A stretch of 64,000 nt of DNA from Ruminococcus flavefaciens AE3010 (lineage in GTDB: Bacteria; Bacillota; Clostridia; Oscillospirales; Ruminococcaceae), in NCBI RefSeq assembly GCF_000526795.1, contig NZ_JAGT01000001.1, positions 519,001 through 583,000 on the forward strand, in the 5' to 3' direction. Numbering within the stretch: the stretch's first letter is position 1; every line of letters starts with the position of its first letter. Below are positions 25,406 through 36,401 of this stretch, one piece after another. Both the position numbers and the translations under genes were made by a program. Below the pieces are notes generated by a model. That model did no database searches. It was not told the origin of the DNA and saw only the letters and a list, made by a program, of their open reading frames with translations.

Positions 25406-27184
25406 ATGGTAGACAGTATGAAAGGTCTCAAGCGCACTCATTACTGCGGTGAGGTCACAGAAGCAGGCAGGGAAGTCGTTGTAGGCGGCTTTGTTGACAG
25501 AATAAGAGATAAGGGCGGCGTTATCTTTATCGTATTAAGGGACAGAACGGGTGTTGTTCAGCTCCTTTTCAACGATGAGACAGACCGTGAGATATTTGAT
25601 AAGGCAGCTTCCTGCAAGAGCGAGTATGTTCTCATGGCTAAGGGCGAGGTTCGTGAACGCGAGAGCAAGAACGATAAGCTGAAAACAGGTAATGTAGAGA
25701 TATTCGTAACTGATCTCAGAATACTTGCAAAGGCACAGACACCGCCTTTCGAGATCGTTAATGAAACAAAGGTAAATGACGAACTCCGTCTCAAGTATCG
25801 TTACCTTGACCTCAGACGCGCCCCTTTACAGGAGAACATCATCAGGCGCCATGAGATCGCAAGAGTTACCCGTGAATACTTCTACGAGAATGGATTTCTT
25901 GAAATAGAGACTCCTATGATGATGAAGTCTACTCCCGAGGGCGCAAGAGACTATCTTATCCCTTCAAGAGTTCATCAGGGCAAGTTCTACGCTCTGCCAC
26001 AGTCTCCTCAGATATACAAGCAGCTTCTTATGGTATCGGGCTATGACAGATATATCCAGCTTGCCCGCTGCTTCCGTGACGAGGATCTCCGTGCAGACAG
26101 ACAGCCTGAGTTCACACAGATAGACCTTGAAATGTCATTCGTTGACGCTGAGGATATACAGGAGTGCGTTGAGGGCTTCGTTCAGCGCGTATTCAAGGAA
26201 GTTATGGGAGTTGACGTACCAACTCCTCTCCCGAGACTTACCTTCGCTGATGCTATGAACCGTTACGGCTCCGATAAGCCTGATACACGTTTTGGCTTCG
26301 AGATTCAGGACATCACTGATACAGTAAAGGATATCGACTTTGTAGTATTCAAGAACGCTATCGAGGACGGCGGCTCTGTACGCGCTATCAACGTAAAGAA
26401 CGGCGCTGCAACATATACACGTAAGGAAATAGACAAGCTTGTTGAACATGCTAAGGGCATCGGCGCTAAAGGTCTTGCTTACATCCGCTGGGCCGACGAG
26501 CCTAACTGCTCATTCAAGAAGTTCCTTGCTGACGGTGACCTTGAAAAGATATGCTCCGCAGTTGACGCACACGAGGGAGACCTTGTGCTCATATGCGCAG
26601 ACAAGACAAAGACCGTTCTTGCAACTCTCGGCGCAATAAGACTTATCTGCGGAAAGAGAATGGAAGTTATCCCCGAGGATCAGTACAATTTCCTTTGGAT
26701 CACAGAAATGCCTTTCTTCGAGCATGACGACGAGAACAATACATGGGTAGCTGCACATCACCCATTCACAATGCCTATGGAGGAGTGTCTTGAATACCTC
26801 GACACTGATCCCGCAAATGTCCGCGCAAAGGCGTGGGATCTTGTACTCAACGGCACCGAGCTTTCAAGCGGCTCTATGCGTATCACCGACTTTGAGCTTC
26901 AGCAGAGGATGTTTGAGGCTCTGGGCATGACTGACGAAGAGATACAGGCTAAGTTTGGCTTCCTCGTTGACGCATATCGTTACGGTGCACCGCCTCACGG
27001 TGGTATGGGTATCGGACTTGACCGTCTTGCGATGATAATGTGCAAGGCTGATAGTCTCCGTGACGTTACTGCATTCCCGAAGGTTCAGAACGCAAGCGAG
27101 CTTATGTCTGAATGTCCGTCAACAGTTGACGACGAGAGCCTTGATGTTCTCGGCATCACCGTTGTAAAAAAAGAAGATGAGTAA
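25406..27184 (+). CDS. aspS: aspartyl-tRNA synthetase
   Basis: Class II synthetase with an N-terminal OB anticodon-binding domain (1-110), the catalytic core with YALPQSPQIYKQ and FRDEDLRADRQPEFTQID, the bacterial GAD insertion domain (about 290-400) and a C-terminal motif 3 GMGIGLDRLAMIM. 592 residues is standard for bacterial AspRS. SD GGGGAGG. An Asn-tRNA synthetase is not in the window, so whether it also charges tRNA-Asn cannot be said. Overlaps the Nudix gene by 8 bp. Confidence 0.97.
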   Translation: MVDSMKGLKRTHYCGEVTEAGREVVVGGFVDRIRDKGGVIFIVLRDRTGVVQLLFNDETDREIFDKAASCKSEYVLMAKGEVRERESKNDKLKTGNVEIFVTDLRILAKAQTPPFEIVNETKVNDELRLKYRYLDLRRAPLQENIIRRHEIARVTREYFYENGFLEIETPMMMKSTPEGARDYLIPSRVHQGKFYALPQSPQIYKQLLMVSGYDRYIQLARCFRDEDLRADRQPEFTQIDLEMSFVDAEDIQECVEGFVQRVFKEVMGVDVPTPLPRLTFADAMNRYGSDKPDTRFGFEIQDITDTVKDIDFVVFKNAIEDGGSVRAINVKNGAATYTRKEIDKLVEHAKGIGAKGLAYIRWADEPNCSFKKFLADGDLEKICSAVDAHEGDLVLICADKTKTVLATLGAIRLICGKRMEVIPEDQYNFLWITEMPFFEHDDENNTWVAAHHPFTMPMEECLEYLDTDPANVRAKAWDLVLNGTELSSGSMRITDFELQQRMFEALGMTDEEIQAKFGFLVDAYRYGAPPHGGMGIGLDRLAMIMCKADSLRDVTAFPKVQNASELMSECPSTVDDESLDVLGITVVKKEDE

Positions 27185-27635
27185 TCGTTTTTACGCAGTA
27201 TGCGGAATACTCGACATAGACGGTAAAATACTATTTGTAAGACATACATATGGTCCTGCAAAGGAGCGTATACTTATTCCTGGCGGATATGTCAAGGAAG
27301 GAGAGCTTCCCTCAGAGGCAGTAAAACGCGAGTTCTTTGAGGAAACAGGCGTTACTGCCGAGGCTGAGTCAGTATTTGCTGTTCAGTTCCGCACTGAGCA
27401 GTGGATAATCGTATTCAAGCTTAGGTATATTGCTGGCGAACCGCGTTCCGACGGCTATGAAAACAGCGAAGTACTGCTGCTTACGCCGCAGGAGGCTGTT
27501 GACAGAACTGATATTACAAATATGAGCCGAGCCATTTTGAAAGCGTATATCGATAATATAGATAACACCCTTGAAAAGGGCGACTATAGATCAATAACGC
27601 TTAAAGCAGGCGAATATGAAATTTTTGGCGTATAA
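27177..27635 (+). CDS. Nudix hydrolase
   Basis: Full Nudix box, GGYVKEG..REFFEETGV (GX5EX7REUXEEXGU), about residues 37-59, which binds Mg2+ for hydrolysis of nucleoside diphosphate-X compounds. Substrate unknown; could be housecleaning of damaged nucleotides. Starts inside the last codons of aspS, so it is translationally coupled to it. 152 residues, intact. Confidence 0.92.
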   Translation: MSNRFYAVCGILDIDGKILFVRHTYGPAKERILIPGGYVKEGELPSEAVKREFFEETGVTAEAESVFAVQFRTEQWIIVFKLRYIAGEPRSDGYENSEVLLLTPQEAVDRTDITNMSRAILKAYIDNIDNTLEKGDYRSITLKAGEYEIFGV

Positions 27636-27661
27636 AATATATATTTTTTATAGATTTGCAT

Positions 27662-27690
27662 TGACTTTTTTATAAAGTTGGTGTATAATA
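27662..27690 (+). promoter_or_regulatory. promoter 1 upstream of the V-ATPase operon
   Basis: TTGACT (27662-27667), 17 bp, TATAAT (27685-27690). It fires about 160 bp before the first ATPase gene and directly ahead of a hairpin, so it may make a short RNA or a long leader. Confidence 0.78.
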
Positions 27691-27696
27691 TTAACT

Positions 27697-27756
27697 GTAC
27701 CGTGAAAACATCTAAGGGAGCTGTCTGTAGGGATAAGCTCCCTTTATGTATATTTG
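27697..27756 (+). ncRNA. candidate short RNA or attenuated leader
   Basis: Begins about 7 nt after promoter 1 and ends with the 9-bp hairpin AAGGGAGCT / AGCTCCCTT (about 27714-27744), then a T-rich but interrupted tail. A second promoter follows. Could be a roughly 55-nt small RNA, an attenuator, or simply the operon leader. Confidence 0.35.
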
Positions 27757-27779
27757 TAAATTTATTCATATTTCATCTG

Positions 27780-27808
27780 TTGACTGTGAATAGTTATAAT
27801 GGTATAAT
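27780..27808 (+). promoter_or_regulatory. promoter 2 of the V-ATPase operon
   Basis: TTGACT (27780-27785), 17 bp, TATAAT (27803-27808), extended -10 (TGG). A small TGACC / GGTCA hairpin (27821-27833) lies in its short leader before SD AAAAGGAGG. Confidence 0.8.
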
Positions 27809-27853
27809 CTGAATATCAAATGACCGTTGGTCATTTTAAAAGGAGGTACATCA

Positions 27854-28162
27854 ATGGCGTCGGAAGCTGTTAAAAAAATTCTCGAAGCGGAAGCTCTATC
27901 CGATAAAAAGAATTCGGAAGCACGCAAAAAACGTGACGAGATAATTGACGCTGCTTCAGGAAGTTCTTCACTTGCTATTCAGAAGCGACTAAGTGAAGCA
28001 CATTCGGAGGTCGCAAAACTAAAGGCTGATTTCGATGAAAAATTCAAAGAATACGAAAAGAAAGTCAATGCTGCCTGTGAAAAAGACATTGAAAATATAA
28101 AGCAAAAGGCTGAAAAGAACATGGCGTCAGCTGTTGATGAGATAATCAGCAGATTTTTTTGA
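27854..28162 (+). CDS. ntpF: V/A-type ATPase peripheral-stalk subunit H/G
   Basis: 102-residue, highly charged, Ala/Lys/Glu-rich coiled coil (AEALSDKKNSEARKKRDE and similar). Such a protein at the head of the operon is the G/H subunit that pairs with subunit E to form the peripheral stalk. The SD AAAAGGAGG selects the ATG at 27854 over an upstream frame extension. Low sequence conservation is normal for this subunit, so the call rests on composition plus position. Confidence 0.85.
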   Translation: MASEAVKKILEAEALSDKKNSEARKKRDEIIDAASGSSSLAIQKRLSEAHSEVAKLKADFDEKFKEYEKKVNAACEKDIENIKQKAEKNMASAVDEIISRFF

Positions 28163-28195
28163 TTTTTGCTCTTGAAAAGGAGAGTGATGTAAAAT

Positions 28196-30635
<2,440 letters not shown>

Positions 30636-30648
30636 CGGAGGTGGGGAT

Positions 30649-31245
30649 ATGTCAGGACTTGACGAGATTCTTAACCTCATTGAAACTCAGCAGCAGCAGG
30701 GAGAAGAGATGATCCTGAAAGCCGCTAAAAGCAAGGCAGCGGCTATAAAGGCTGAGGGCGACAAAAAAGCTCAGACTGCATATGAAGATTTTCTCCACAG
30801 AGCCAAGGAGCAAACCGAGAAAGATTTTGAAAATGCCTGTAACTCTGCGGACGCCGACGTGAAACGCCGAATCCTTTCATTTAAAGTCGGTCTAATCGAC
30901 GAAGCTGTCGAAAAGACTATAGCTAAGCTGAAATCATTGCCTGACAGCGAGTATTTTCAGCTTATAATCAAGCTCGCAGAGCGTCACAGTCAGCCTGATA
31001 AGGGCGTGCTCTCATTATGCAGCAAAGATCTTGCAAGAGTTCCTGCGGATTTTGAGAGCAGACTCAACGAGTGCGTGAAGAAAACAGGCGGCAGTATCAG
31101 TCTTTCAAAAGAAGCTGCTGACATTGAGGACGGCTTTATACTCAGCTATGGGCTTATTTCGGAAAATTGCAGCTTCCGTGCGATCATCGAATCCGAAAAG
31201 GACGAGATAAGAGATACGGCGGCAAGAGTGCTTTTCAGTAGGTGA
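30649..31245 (+). CDS. ntpE: V/A-type ATPase peripheral-stalk subunit E
   Basis: 198 residues. Residues 1-100 form a long charged helix (LIETQQQQGEEMILKAAKSK), and the rest a small globular domain that sits on the catalytic head. It pairs with the H/G subunit. SD GGAGGTGGGG. Next gene begins 4 bp after its stop. Confidence 0.92.
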   Translation: MSGLDEILNLIETQQQQGEEMILKAAKSKAAAIKAEGDKKAQTAYEDFLHRAKEQTEKDFENACNSADADVKRRILSFKVGLIDEAVEKTIAKLKSLPDSEYFQLIIKLAERHSQPDKGVLSLCSKDLARVPADFESRLNECVKKTGGSISLSKEAADIEDGFILSYGLISENCSFRAIIESEKDEIRDTAARVLFSR

Positions 31246-31249
31246 GATC

Positions 31250-32191
31250 ATGAACGATACAAAATACGCAAACGCTGTAGGCGCTGTCAGAGCAATGGAG
31301 AATTCACTGCTTACCGGAACTGATATAGATCAGCTTATCAATTCAAGGAGCAAGGCTGAAACAGCTTCTATTATTGCATCGAGAAGCGGCTCAAACAACA
31401 GTGAAAGCCTTTCAGATGTATGGGTGATGCTCAGGGAATATGCGTCTGACTGCAAGGAACTTCCTATTCTTCTTTACAGGAATGATTTCCATAATCTGAA
31501 AGCAGTGCTCAAAGCGATCATCTCAAACAGAGAGCCGAAACAGTATTATATAGAGCCTTCAAATGTTGAGCTTTCTGCTCTTGTTGAAGCTATAAATTCA
31601 AAAGAGTACGATCTGCTCCCGAATTATATGCAGAGTACAGCAGAGGAGGCTTATGAGCTCATAACTCAGACCCTTGATGGTCAGCTTTCCGATTCATTTA
31701 TTGATACCTCTGCACTTAAAGCTATGCAGAAGAGCGCAGAAGAAAGCGGCAGCAGCTTTATGCAGAAATACGCAGAACTGCTTACTGTATGTGCAGATGT
31801 AAAGACTGCATACAGATGCAGTATACTCGGCAAAAGTGCTCAGTTCATGGAAAGTGCCATATGCGGAAGCACAGAACTGGACAAGGAGCAGCTTATCAGA
31901 GCTGCGCTGGGCGGTACGGAATCACTTTTCAGCTTTCTTGAGGGAACAACGTACAGCGATGCAGCTGCACTTCTGAAAGAATCTGCCGCACAGTACGAAA
32001 AATGGTGCGATGACGTTATAATGGAGCTTGCGGAGACTGCACGTATGCAGGCTTTCGGTTCAGAGCCTCTTGCAGCATATTTTATCGCAAAGGAAGCAGA
32101 GATAAAGAATCTACGAATACTTTCTGTCTGCAAGGAATTCGGCGCAGACAAGGAAACTATCACGGAAAGGATGAGAAAGCTATATGTATAA
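31250..32191 (+). CDS. ntpC: V/A-type ATPase subunit C (d)
   Basis: 313-residue, all-helical subunit that sits on the rotor ring and couples it to the central shaft. Start is TKYANAVGAVRAMENSLLT after the initiator, a typical AtpC/NtpC opening, and YRNDFHNLKAVLKAI is the conserved middle region. Overlaps the F gene by 8 bp. Confidence 0.93.
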   Translation: MNDTKYANAVGAVRAMENSLLTGTDIDQLINSRSKAETASIIASRSGSNNSESLSDVWVMLREYASDCKELPILLYRNDFHNLKAVLKAIISNREPKQYYIEPSNVELSALVEAINSKEYDLLPNYMQSTAEEAYELITQTLDGQLSDSFIDTSALKAMQKSAEESGSSFMQKYAELLTVCADVKTAYRCSILGKSAQFMESAICGSTELDKEQLIRAALGGTESLFSFLEGTTYSDAAALLKESAAQYEKWCDDVIMELAETARMQAFGSEPLAAYFIAKEAEIKNLRILSVCKEFGADKETITERMRKLYV

Positions 32192-32495
32192 AGCAGCAGT
32201 TATCGGTGACAGCGCAAGTGTGTCAGGCTTTGCAGCTCTTGGGCTTTCTGTTTTCCGTGAGACTGAACCCGAAAAGATTACCAAGCTTATTTCAAGGCTT
32301 GCAGCCAATGATTTCGCAGTTATATATATAACCGAACCTGCAGCTGCACTTGTGAGAGATACAATAAACAAATATCGGAGCAGTAAGCTTCCGTCAATAG
32401 TTCTTATACCTGCTATCGAAGGCAATACAGGAGAAGGCGTAAGAGCTCTTCACGAAGCAGTCGAAAAGGCTGTAGGCTCGGATATATTAAATTAG
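32184..32495 (+). CDS. ntpG: V/A-type ATPase subunit F
   Basis: 103-residue central-shaft accessory protein. AVIGDSASVSGFAALGL and a C-terminal VLIPAIEGNTGEG fit the Rossmann-like F subunit. Overlaps ntpC by 8 bp and is followed after 21 bp by the catalytic A gene. Confidence 0.92.
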   Translation: MYKAAVIGDSASVSGFAALGLSVFRETEPEKITKLISRLAANDFAVIYITEPAAALVRDTINKYRSSKLPSIVLIPAIEGNTGEGVRALHEAVEKAVGSDILN

Positions 32496-32516
32496 GAAAG
32501 AGGCGGATAAGCAGAA

Positions 32517-34286
32517 ATGAACAGCAAAGGTACAGTAGTTAAAATATCAGGACCGCTTGTAGTTGCCGAGGGCATGAGAGATGCCAATATGTTTGACGTT
32601 GTCCGCGTTAGTGAGAAACGTCTTATCGGTGAGATAATAGAGATGCACGGTGACCGTGCTTCAATACAGGTTTACGAGGAAACTTCAGGACTTGGAACAG
32701 GTGAGAATGTCGAGTCAACAGGTGAGCCCATGAGTGTTGAGCTTGGTCCCGGACTTATAGGAAGCATCTTCGACGGTATACAGCGTCCTCTTGACGCTAT
32801 AAGAAAGGTCTGCGGAAACAATCTTGCAAGAGGTGTCGAAGTTCCTTCCTTAAAAAGAGAAACTATCTGGAAATTTACTCCCTCAGTTAAAGCAGGTGAT
32901 AAAGTCATTGGCGGAGACGTTATCGGTACAGTTCCCGAAACAGATATTGTTCTCCATAAGATAATGGTACCAAACGGCGTCGAAGGAACTGTAAAGAAAA
33001 TATCAGAGGGCGAGTTCCACGCAGATGATACAGTTTGTGTTATTGAGACAGCTAAAGGTGAAAAGGAGCTCTCTCTTTTGCAGAAATGGCCTGTTCGTCA
33101 GGGCAGACCTTATAAGAAGAAGCTTTCACCGACTATGCCGCTGGTAACAGGTCAGCGTGTAGTTGACTGTCTTTTTCCTATCGCTAAGGGCGGTGTTGCT
33201 GCTATCCCGGGACCTTTCGGAAGCGGTAAGACAGTAACACAGCATCAGTTAGCAAAATGGGCAGATGCTGATATCATTGTTTATATCGGCTGCGGTGAGC
33301 GCGGAAATGAGATGACCGACGTTCTCAACGAGTTTCCCGAGCTTATCGACCCAAATACAGGAAAGTCACTTATGGAGCGTACAGTTCTTATCGCTAATAC
33401 GTCTGATATGCCTGTTGCAGCCCGTGAGGCTTCTGTATACACAGGTATCACCATTGCGGAGTATTACCGTGATATGGGCTATTCCGTAGCTCTTATGGCT
33501 GACTCCACATCACGTTGGGCAGAGGCTCTCCGTGAAATGTCGGGACGTCTTGAAGAAATGCCCGGTGATGAAGGCTATCCTGCATACCTCGGAAGCCGTC
33601 TTGCTCAGTTCTATGAGCGTGCAGGACGTGTAATATCAACAGGTACAGAGGGCAGGGAAGGAGCGCTCTCTGTAATAGGTGCCGTATCGCCTCCGGGCGG
33701 TGATATCTCAGAGCCTGTATCTCAGGCTACCCTTCGTATCGTAAAGGTATTCTGGGGACTCGATTCAAATCTTGCATATCAGAGACATTTCCCTGCTATA
33801 AACTGGCTTACAAGCTACTCGCTGTATGCAGATTCTCTGGCAGATTGGTACAATAACAACGTATCAAAGGATTGGATGAAGCTGCGTGCACGTTTCATGG
33901 AGATACTCCACGATGAAGCAGAGCTTAAAGAAATAGTAAAGCTCATCGGTATGGACGCACTTTCTCCCAATGACAGACTGAAAATGGAAACTGCACGCTC
34001 TATCCGTGAGGACTTCCTGCATCAGCTTGCATTCCACGAGATAGATACCTATACCAGCCTTAAAAAGCAGCTTTATATGATGAAGCTCATTCTCAACTTC
34101 AACGATGAAGCTGCGGACGTGCTCGCAAAAGGTGCTGACGTGGAAACAGTTGCTAATCTTGAAGTAAGAGAGAAGATCGGCAGATTCAAGTATATTGAAG
34201 AAGATAAAACAGACGCAGAATTTGACAAGCTCAGTGTGGAAATATCCTCAGAGCTCAATGAGCTGCTTGACAAGGAGGAAGACTAA
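32517..34286 (+). CDS. ntpA: V/A-type ATPase catalytic subunit A
   Basis: 589 residues. Walker [12 protein letters not shown] (about 231-241), [15 protein letters not shown] with the catalytic Glu, and the A-type bulge/non-homologous region (about 110-190) that F-type beta subunits lack. Three copies hydrolyse or make ATP. Its final TAA shares one base with the ATG of ntpB. Confidence 0.97.
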   Translation: MNSKGTVVKISGPLVVAEGMRDANMFDVVRVSEKRLIGEIIEMHGDRASIQVYEETSGLGTGENVESTGEPMSVELGPGLIGSIFDGIQRPLDAIRKVCGNNLARGVEVPSLKRETIWKFTPSVKAGDKVIGGDVIGTVPETDIVLHKIMVPNGVEGTVKKISEGEFHADDTVCVIETAKGEKELSLLQKWPVRQGRPYKKKLSPTMPLVTGQRVVDCLFPIAKGGVAAIPGPFGSGKTVTQHQLAKWADADIIVYIGCGERGNEMTDVLNEFPELIDPNTGKSLMERTVLIANTSDMPVAAREASVYTGITIAEYYRDMGYSVALMADSTSRWAEALREMSGRLEEMPGDEGYPAYLGSRLAQFYERAGRVISTGTEGREGALSVIGAVSPPGGDISEPVSQATLRIVKVFWGLDSNLAYQRHFPAINWLTSYSLYADSLADWYNNNVSKDWMKLRARFMEILHDEAELKEIVKLIGMDALSPNDRLKMETARSIREDFLHQLAFHEIDTYTSLKKQLYMMKLILNFNDEAADVLAKGADVETVANLEVREKIGRFKYIEEDKTDAEFDKLSVEISSELNELLDKEED

Positions 34287-35662
34287 TGCCAAGAGAATAC
34301 AGAACCATTGAGGAAGCGGCAGGTCCTCTGCTGCTTGTCAAGGACGTTGAGAATGTAACTTACGGTGAGCTTGCTGAGATAAGACTTAAAAACGGCGAGA
34401 AGAGACGCTGCCGAGTACTGGAGATAGACGGCTCAAATGCACTTGTACAGCTTTTTGAGAACGCTGCAGGTATCAACTTGCAGGACAGCAGTGTAGTATT
34501 CTCAGGTCATCAGATGGAGCTTGGCGTATCCGAGGATATGCTTGGACGAGTTTTTGACGGACTTGGCAGACCTATCGATGACGGTCCCGAGCTTATACCT
34601 GAAATGCGTCTTGATGTAAACGGACTTCCTATGAACCCTGTTGCAAGACGCTATCCCCAGGAGTTTATCCAGACAGGCGTATCTGCCATAGACGGACTGA
34701 ATACCCTTGTAAGAGGTCAGAAGCTTCCTATATTCTCAGCCAGTGGACTTCCCCATGCACAGCTTGCTGCTCAGATAGCAAGACAGGCTAAGGTTCGCGG
34801 AAAAGACGAGCAATTCGCTGTTGTTTTCGCTGCTATGGGTATCACCTTTGAGGAGTCGGAGTACTTTGTACAGAGCTTCCGCAGTACAGGCGCTCTTGAC
34901 AGAACAGTTCTTTTTATAAATCTTGCAAATGACTCGGCTATAGAGCGACTGGCTACACCTAAAATGGCACTTACAGCTGCTGAGTATCTTGCATTTGAAA
35001 AGGGCATGCACGTACTGGTTATCCTTACGGATATTACAAACTACGCAGATGCTCTGCGTGAGGTTTCCGCAGCACGTAAGGAAGTTCCGGGACGTAGAGG
35101 TTACCCCGGATATATGTATACCGATCTTGCTACTATCTATGAGCGTGCAGGCCGTCAGGACGGCAAAGAGGGAAGCATTACCATGATTCCTATCCTTACT
35201 ATGCCCGAAGACGATAAGACACACCCTATCCCTGACCTTACGGGTTATATCACCGAGGGACAGATAATTCTCTCCCGCGAGCTTTACAGAAAGGGTATCA
35301 ATCCGCCTGTAGACGTTCTCCCTTCACTTTCCCGTCTGAAAGACAAGGGAATAGGTGAGGGCAAGACCCGTGCCGACCATTCGGATACTATGAATCAGCT
35401 CTTCTCCGCATATGCGAGAGGAAAGGACGCCAAGGAGCTCATGGTAGTTCTCGGTGAAGCTGCTCTTACCCCCACAGACCTTATCTACGCAAGATTTGCC
35501 GACGAATTCGAGAAAAAATACGTATCTCAGGGCTTTGAGAACAACAGAAGTATCGAAGATACGCTTTCAATAGGCTGGGAGCTTCTTAAAATGCTGCCGC
35601 GAAGTGAGCTGCGCCGAATTAGAGAGGAATATCTGGTCAAGTACTATGATACTCAGAAATGA
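34286..35662 (+). CDS. ntpB: V/A-type ATPase regulatory subunit B
   Basis: 458-residue non-catalytic partner of A. The Walker A loop is replaced ([17 protein letters not shown]), as expected for [28 protein letters not shown] and [14 protein letters not shown] are signature stretches. Begins on the last base of ntpA, so the two are made at equal rates. Confidence 0.97.
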   Translation: MPREYRTIEEAAGPLLLVKDVENVTYGELAEIRLKNGEKRRCRVLEIDGSNALVQLFENAAGINLQDSSVVFSGHQMELGVSEDMLGRVFDGLGRPIDDGPELIPEMRLDVNGLPMNPVARRYPQEFIQTGVSAIDGLNTLVRGQKLPIFSASGLPHAQLAAQIARQAKVRGKDEQFAVVFAAMGITFEESEYFVQSFRSTGALDRTVLFINLANDSAIERLATPKMALTAAEYLAFEKGMHVLVILTDITNYADALREVSAARKEVPGRRGYPGYMYTDLATIYERAGRQDGKEGSITMIPILTMPEDDKTHPIPDLTGYITEGQIILSRELYRKGINPPVDVLPSLSRLKDKGIGEGKTRADHSDTMNQLFSAYARGKDAKELMVVLGEAALTPTDLIYARFADEFEKKYVSQGFENNRSIEDTLSIGWELLKMLPRSELRRIREEYLVKYYDTQK

Positions 35663-35672
35663 GGTGAGCTGA

Positions 35673-36323
35673 TTGGCAAGACTTAATGTTAATCCAACGC
35701 GTATGGAGCTCAGCAAGCTGAAAAAGAAGCTCACTTCTGCCCGAAGAGGTCACAAGCTTCTGAAAGATAAGCGCGACGAGCTCATGCGTCAGTTCATGAT
35801 ACTGATAAAGGAGAACCGACAGCTCAGAGCAGATGTAGAAGCTGCTATATCGGAAGCCAACCGCTATATGGCTGTAGCAGGTTCTGTAATGCAGAGAGAG
35901 GTGCTTGAAACTGCACTTATGCTTCCTAAACAGGAAGTTGAGCTTGAAGTTTCGGAGAAAAACGTCATGAGCGTTTATATCCCCGAATTCAAGACCAAGT
36001 ACCGCTCAGGTGATACAAATGATATATACTCATACGGTATGGCATTCACGTCTATCGACCTTGACGGCGCAGTAAGCGCTCTCAGCAAGGTCTTTCCTAA
36101 AATGATAAGACTTGCGGAAGTCGAAAAGGCTTGTCAGCTCATGGCAGACGAGATAGAAAAGACCCGCCGCCGTGTAAATGCTCTTGAGCATATCATGATA
36201 CCCGACTATGAGGAAACTATCAAGTTCATCACCATGAAGCTTTCCGAAAACGAAAGAAGCACCACTACTTCACTTATGAAGGTGAAGGATATGGTGCTGA
36301 AACAAAGTCACAATTATCACTGA
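35673..36323 (+). CDS. ntpD: V/A-type ATPase central-shaft subunit D
   Basis: 216 residues forming a long antiparallel coiled coil (NPTRMELSKLKKKLTSARRG at the N-terminus). It rotates inside the A3B3 head. Initiates with TTG at 35673, behind SD GAGGTGA. Last gene of the operon; the order H/G-I-K-E-C-F-A-B-D matches E. hirae ntpFIKECGABD without ntpHJ. Confidence 0.95.
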   Translation: MARLNVNPTRMELSKLKKKLTSARRGHKLLKDKRDELMRQFMILIKENRQLRADVEAAISEANRYMAVAGSVMQREVLETALMLPKQEVELEVSEKNVMSVYIPEFKTKYRSGDTNDIYSYGMAFTSIDLDGAVSALSKVFPKMIRLAEVEKACQLMADEIEKTRRRVNALEHIMIPDYEETIKFITMKLSENERSTTTSLMKVKDMVLKQSHNYH

Positions 36324-36326
36324 AAA

Positions 36327-36355
36327 AAGGCGGTCATTGACCGCCTTGATTTTAT
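36327..36355 (+). terminator. terminator of the V-ATPase operon
   Basis: GC-rich palindrome AAGGCGGTCA / TGACCGCCTT right after ntpD, followed by GATTTTAT. The T tract is modest. Confidence 0.75.
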
Positions 36356-36360
36356 GCAGT

Positions 36361-36394
36361 AAAACAGCTCCGTGAATATGATACTCACGGAGCT
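36361..36394 (-). terminator. terminator of the rpsO-pnp operon
   Basis: Minus strand: 10-bp stem AGCTCCGTGA / TCACGGAGCT with a GTTTTA tail, just after the pnp stop. Confidence 0.82.
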
Positions 36395-36401
36395 AATGTT
36401 T

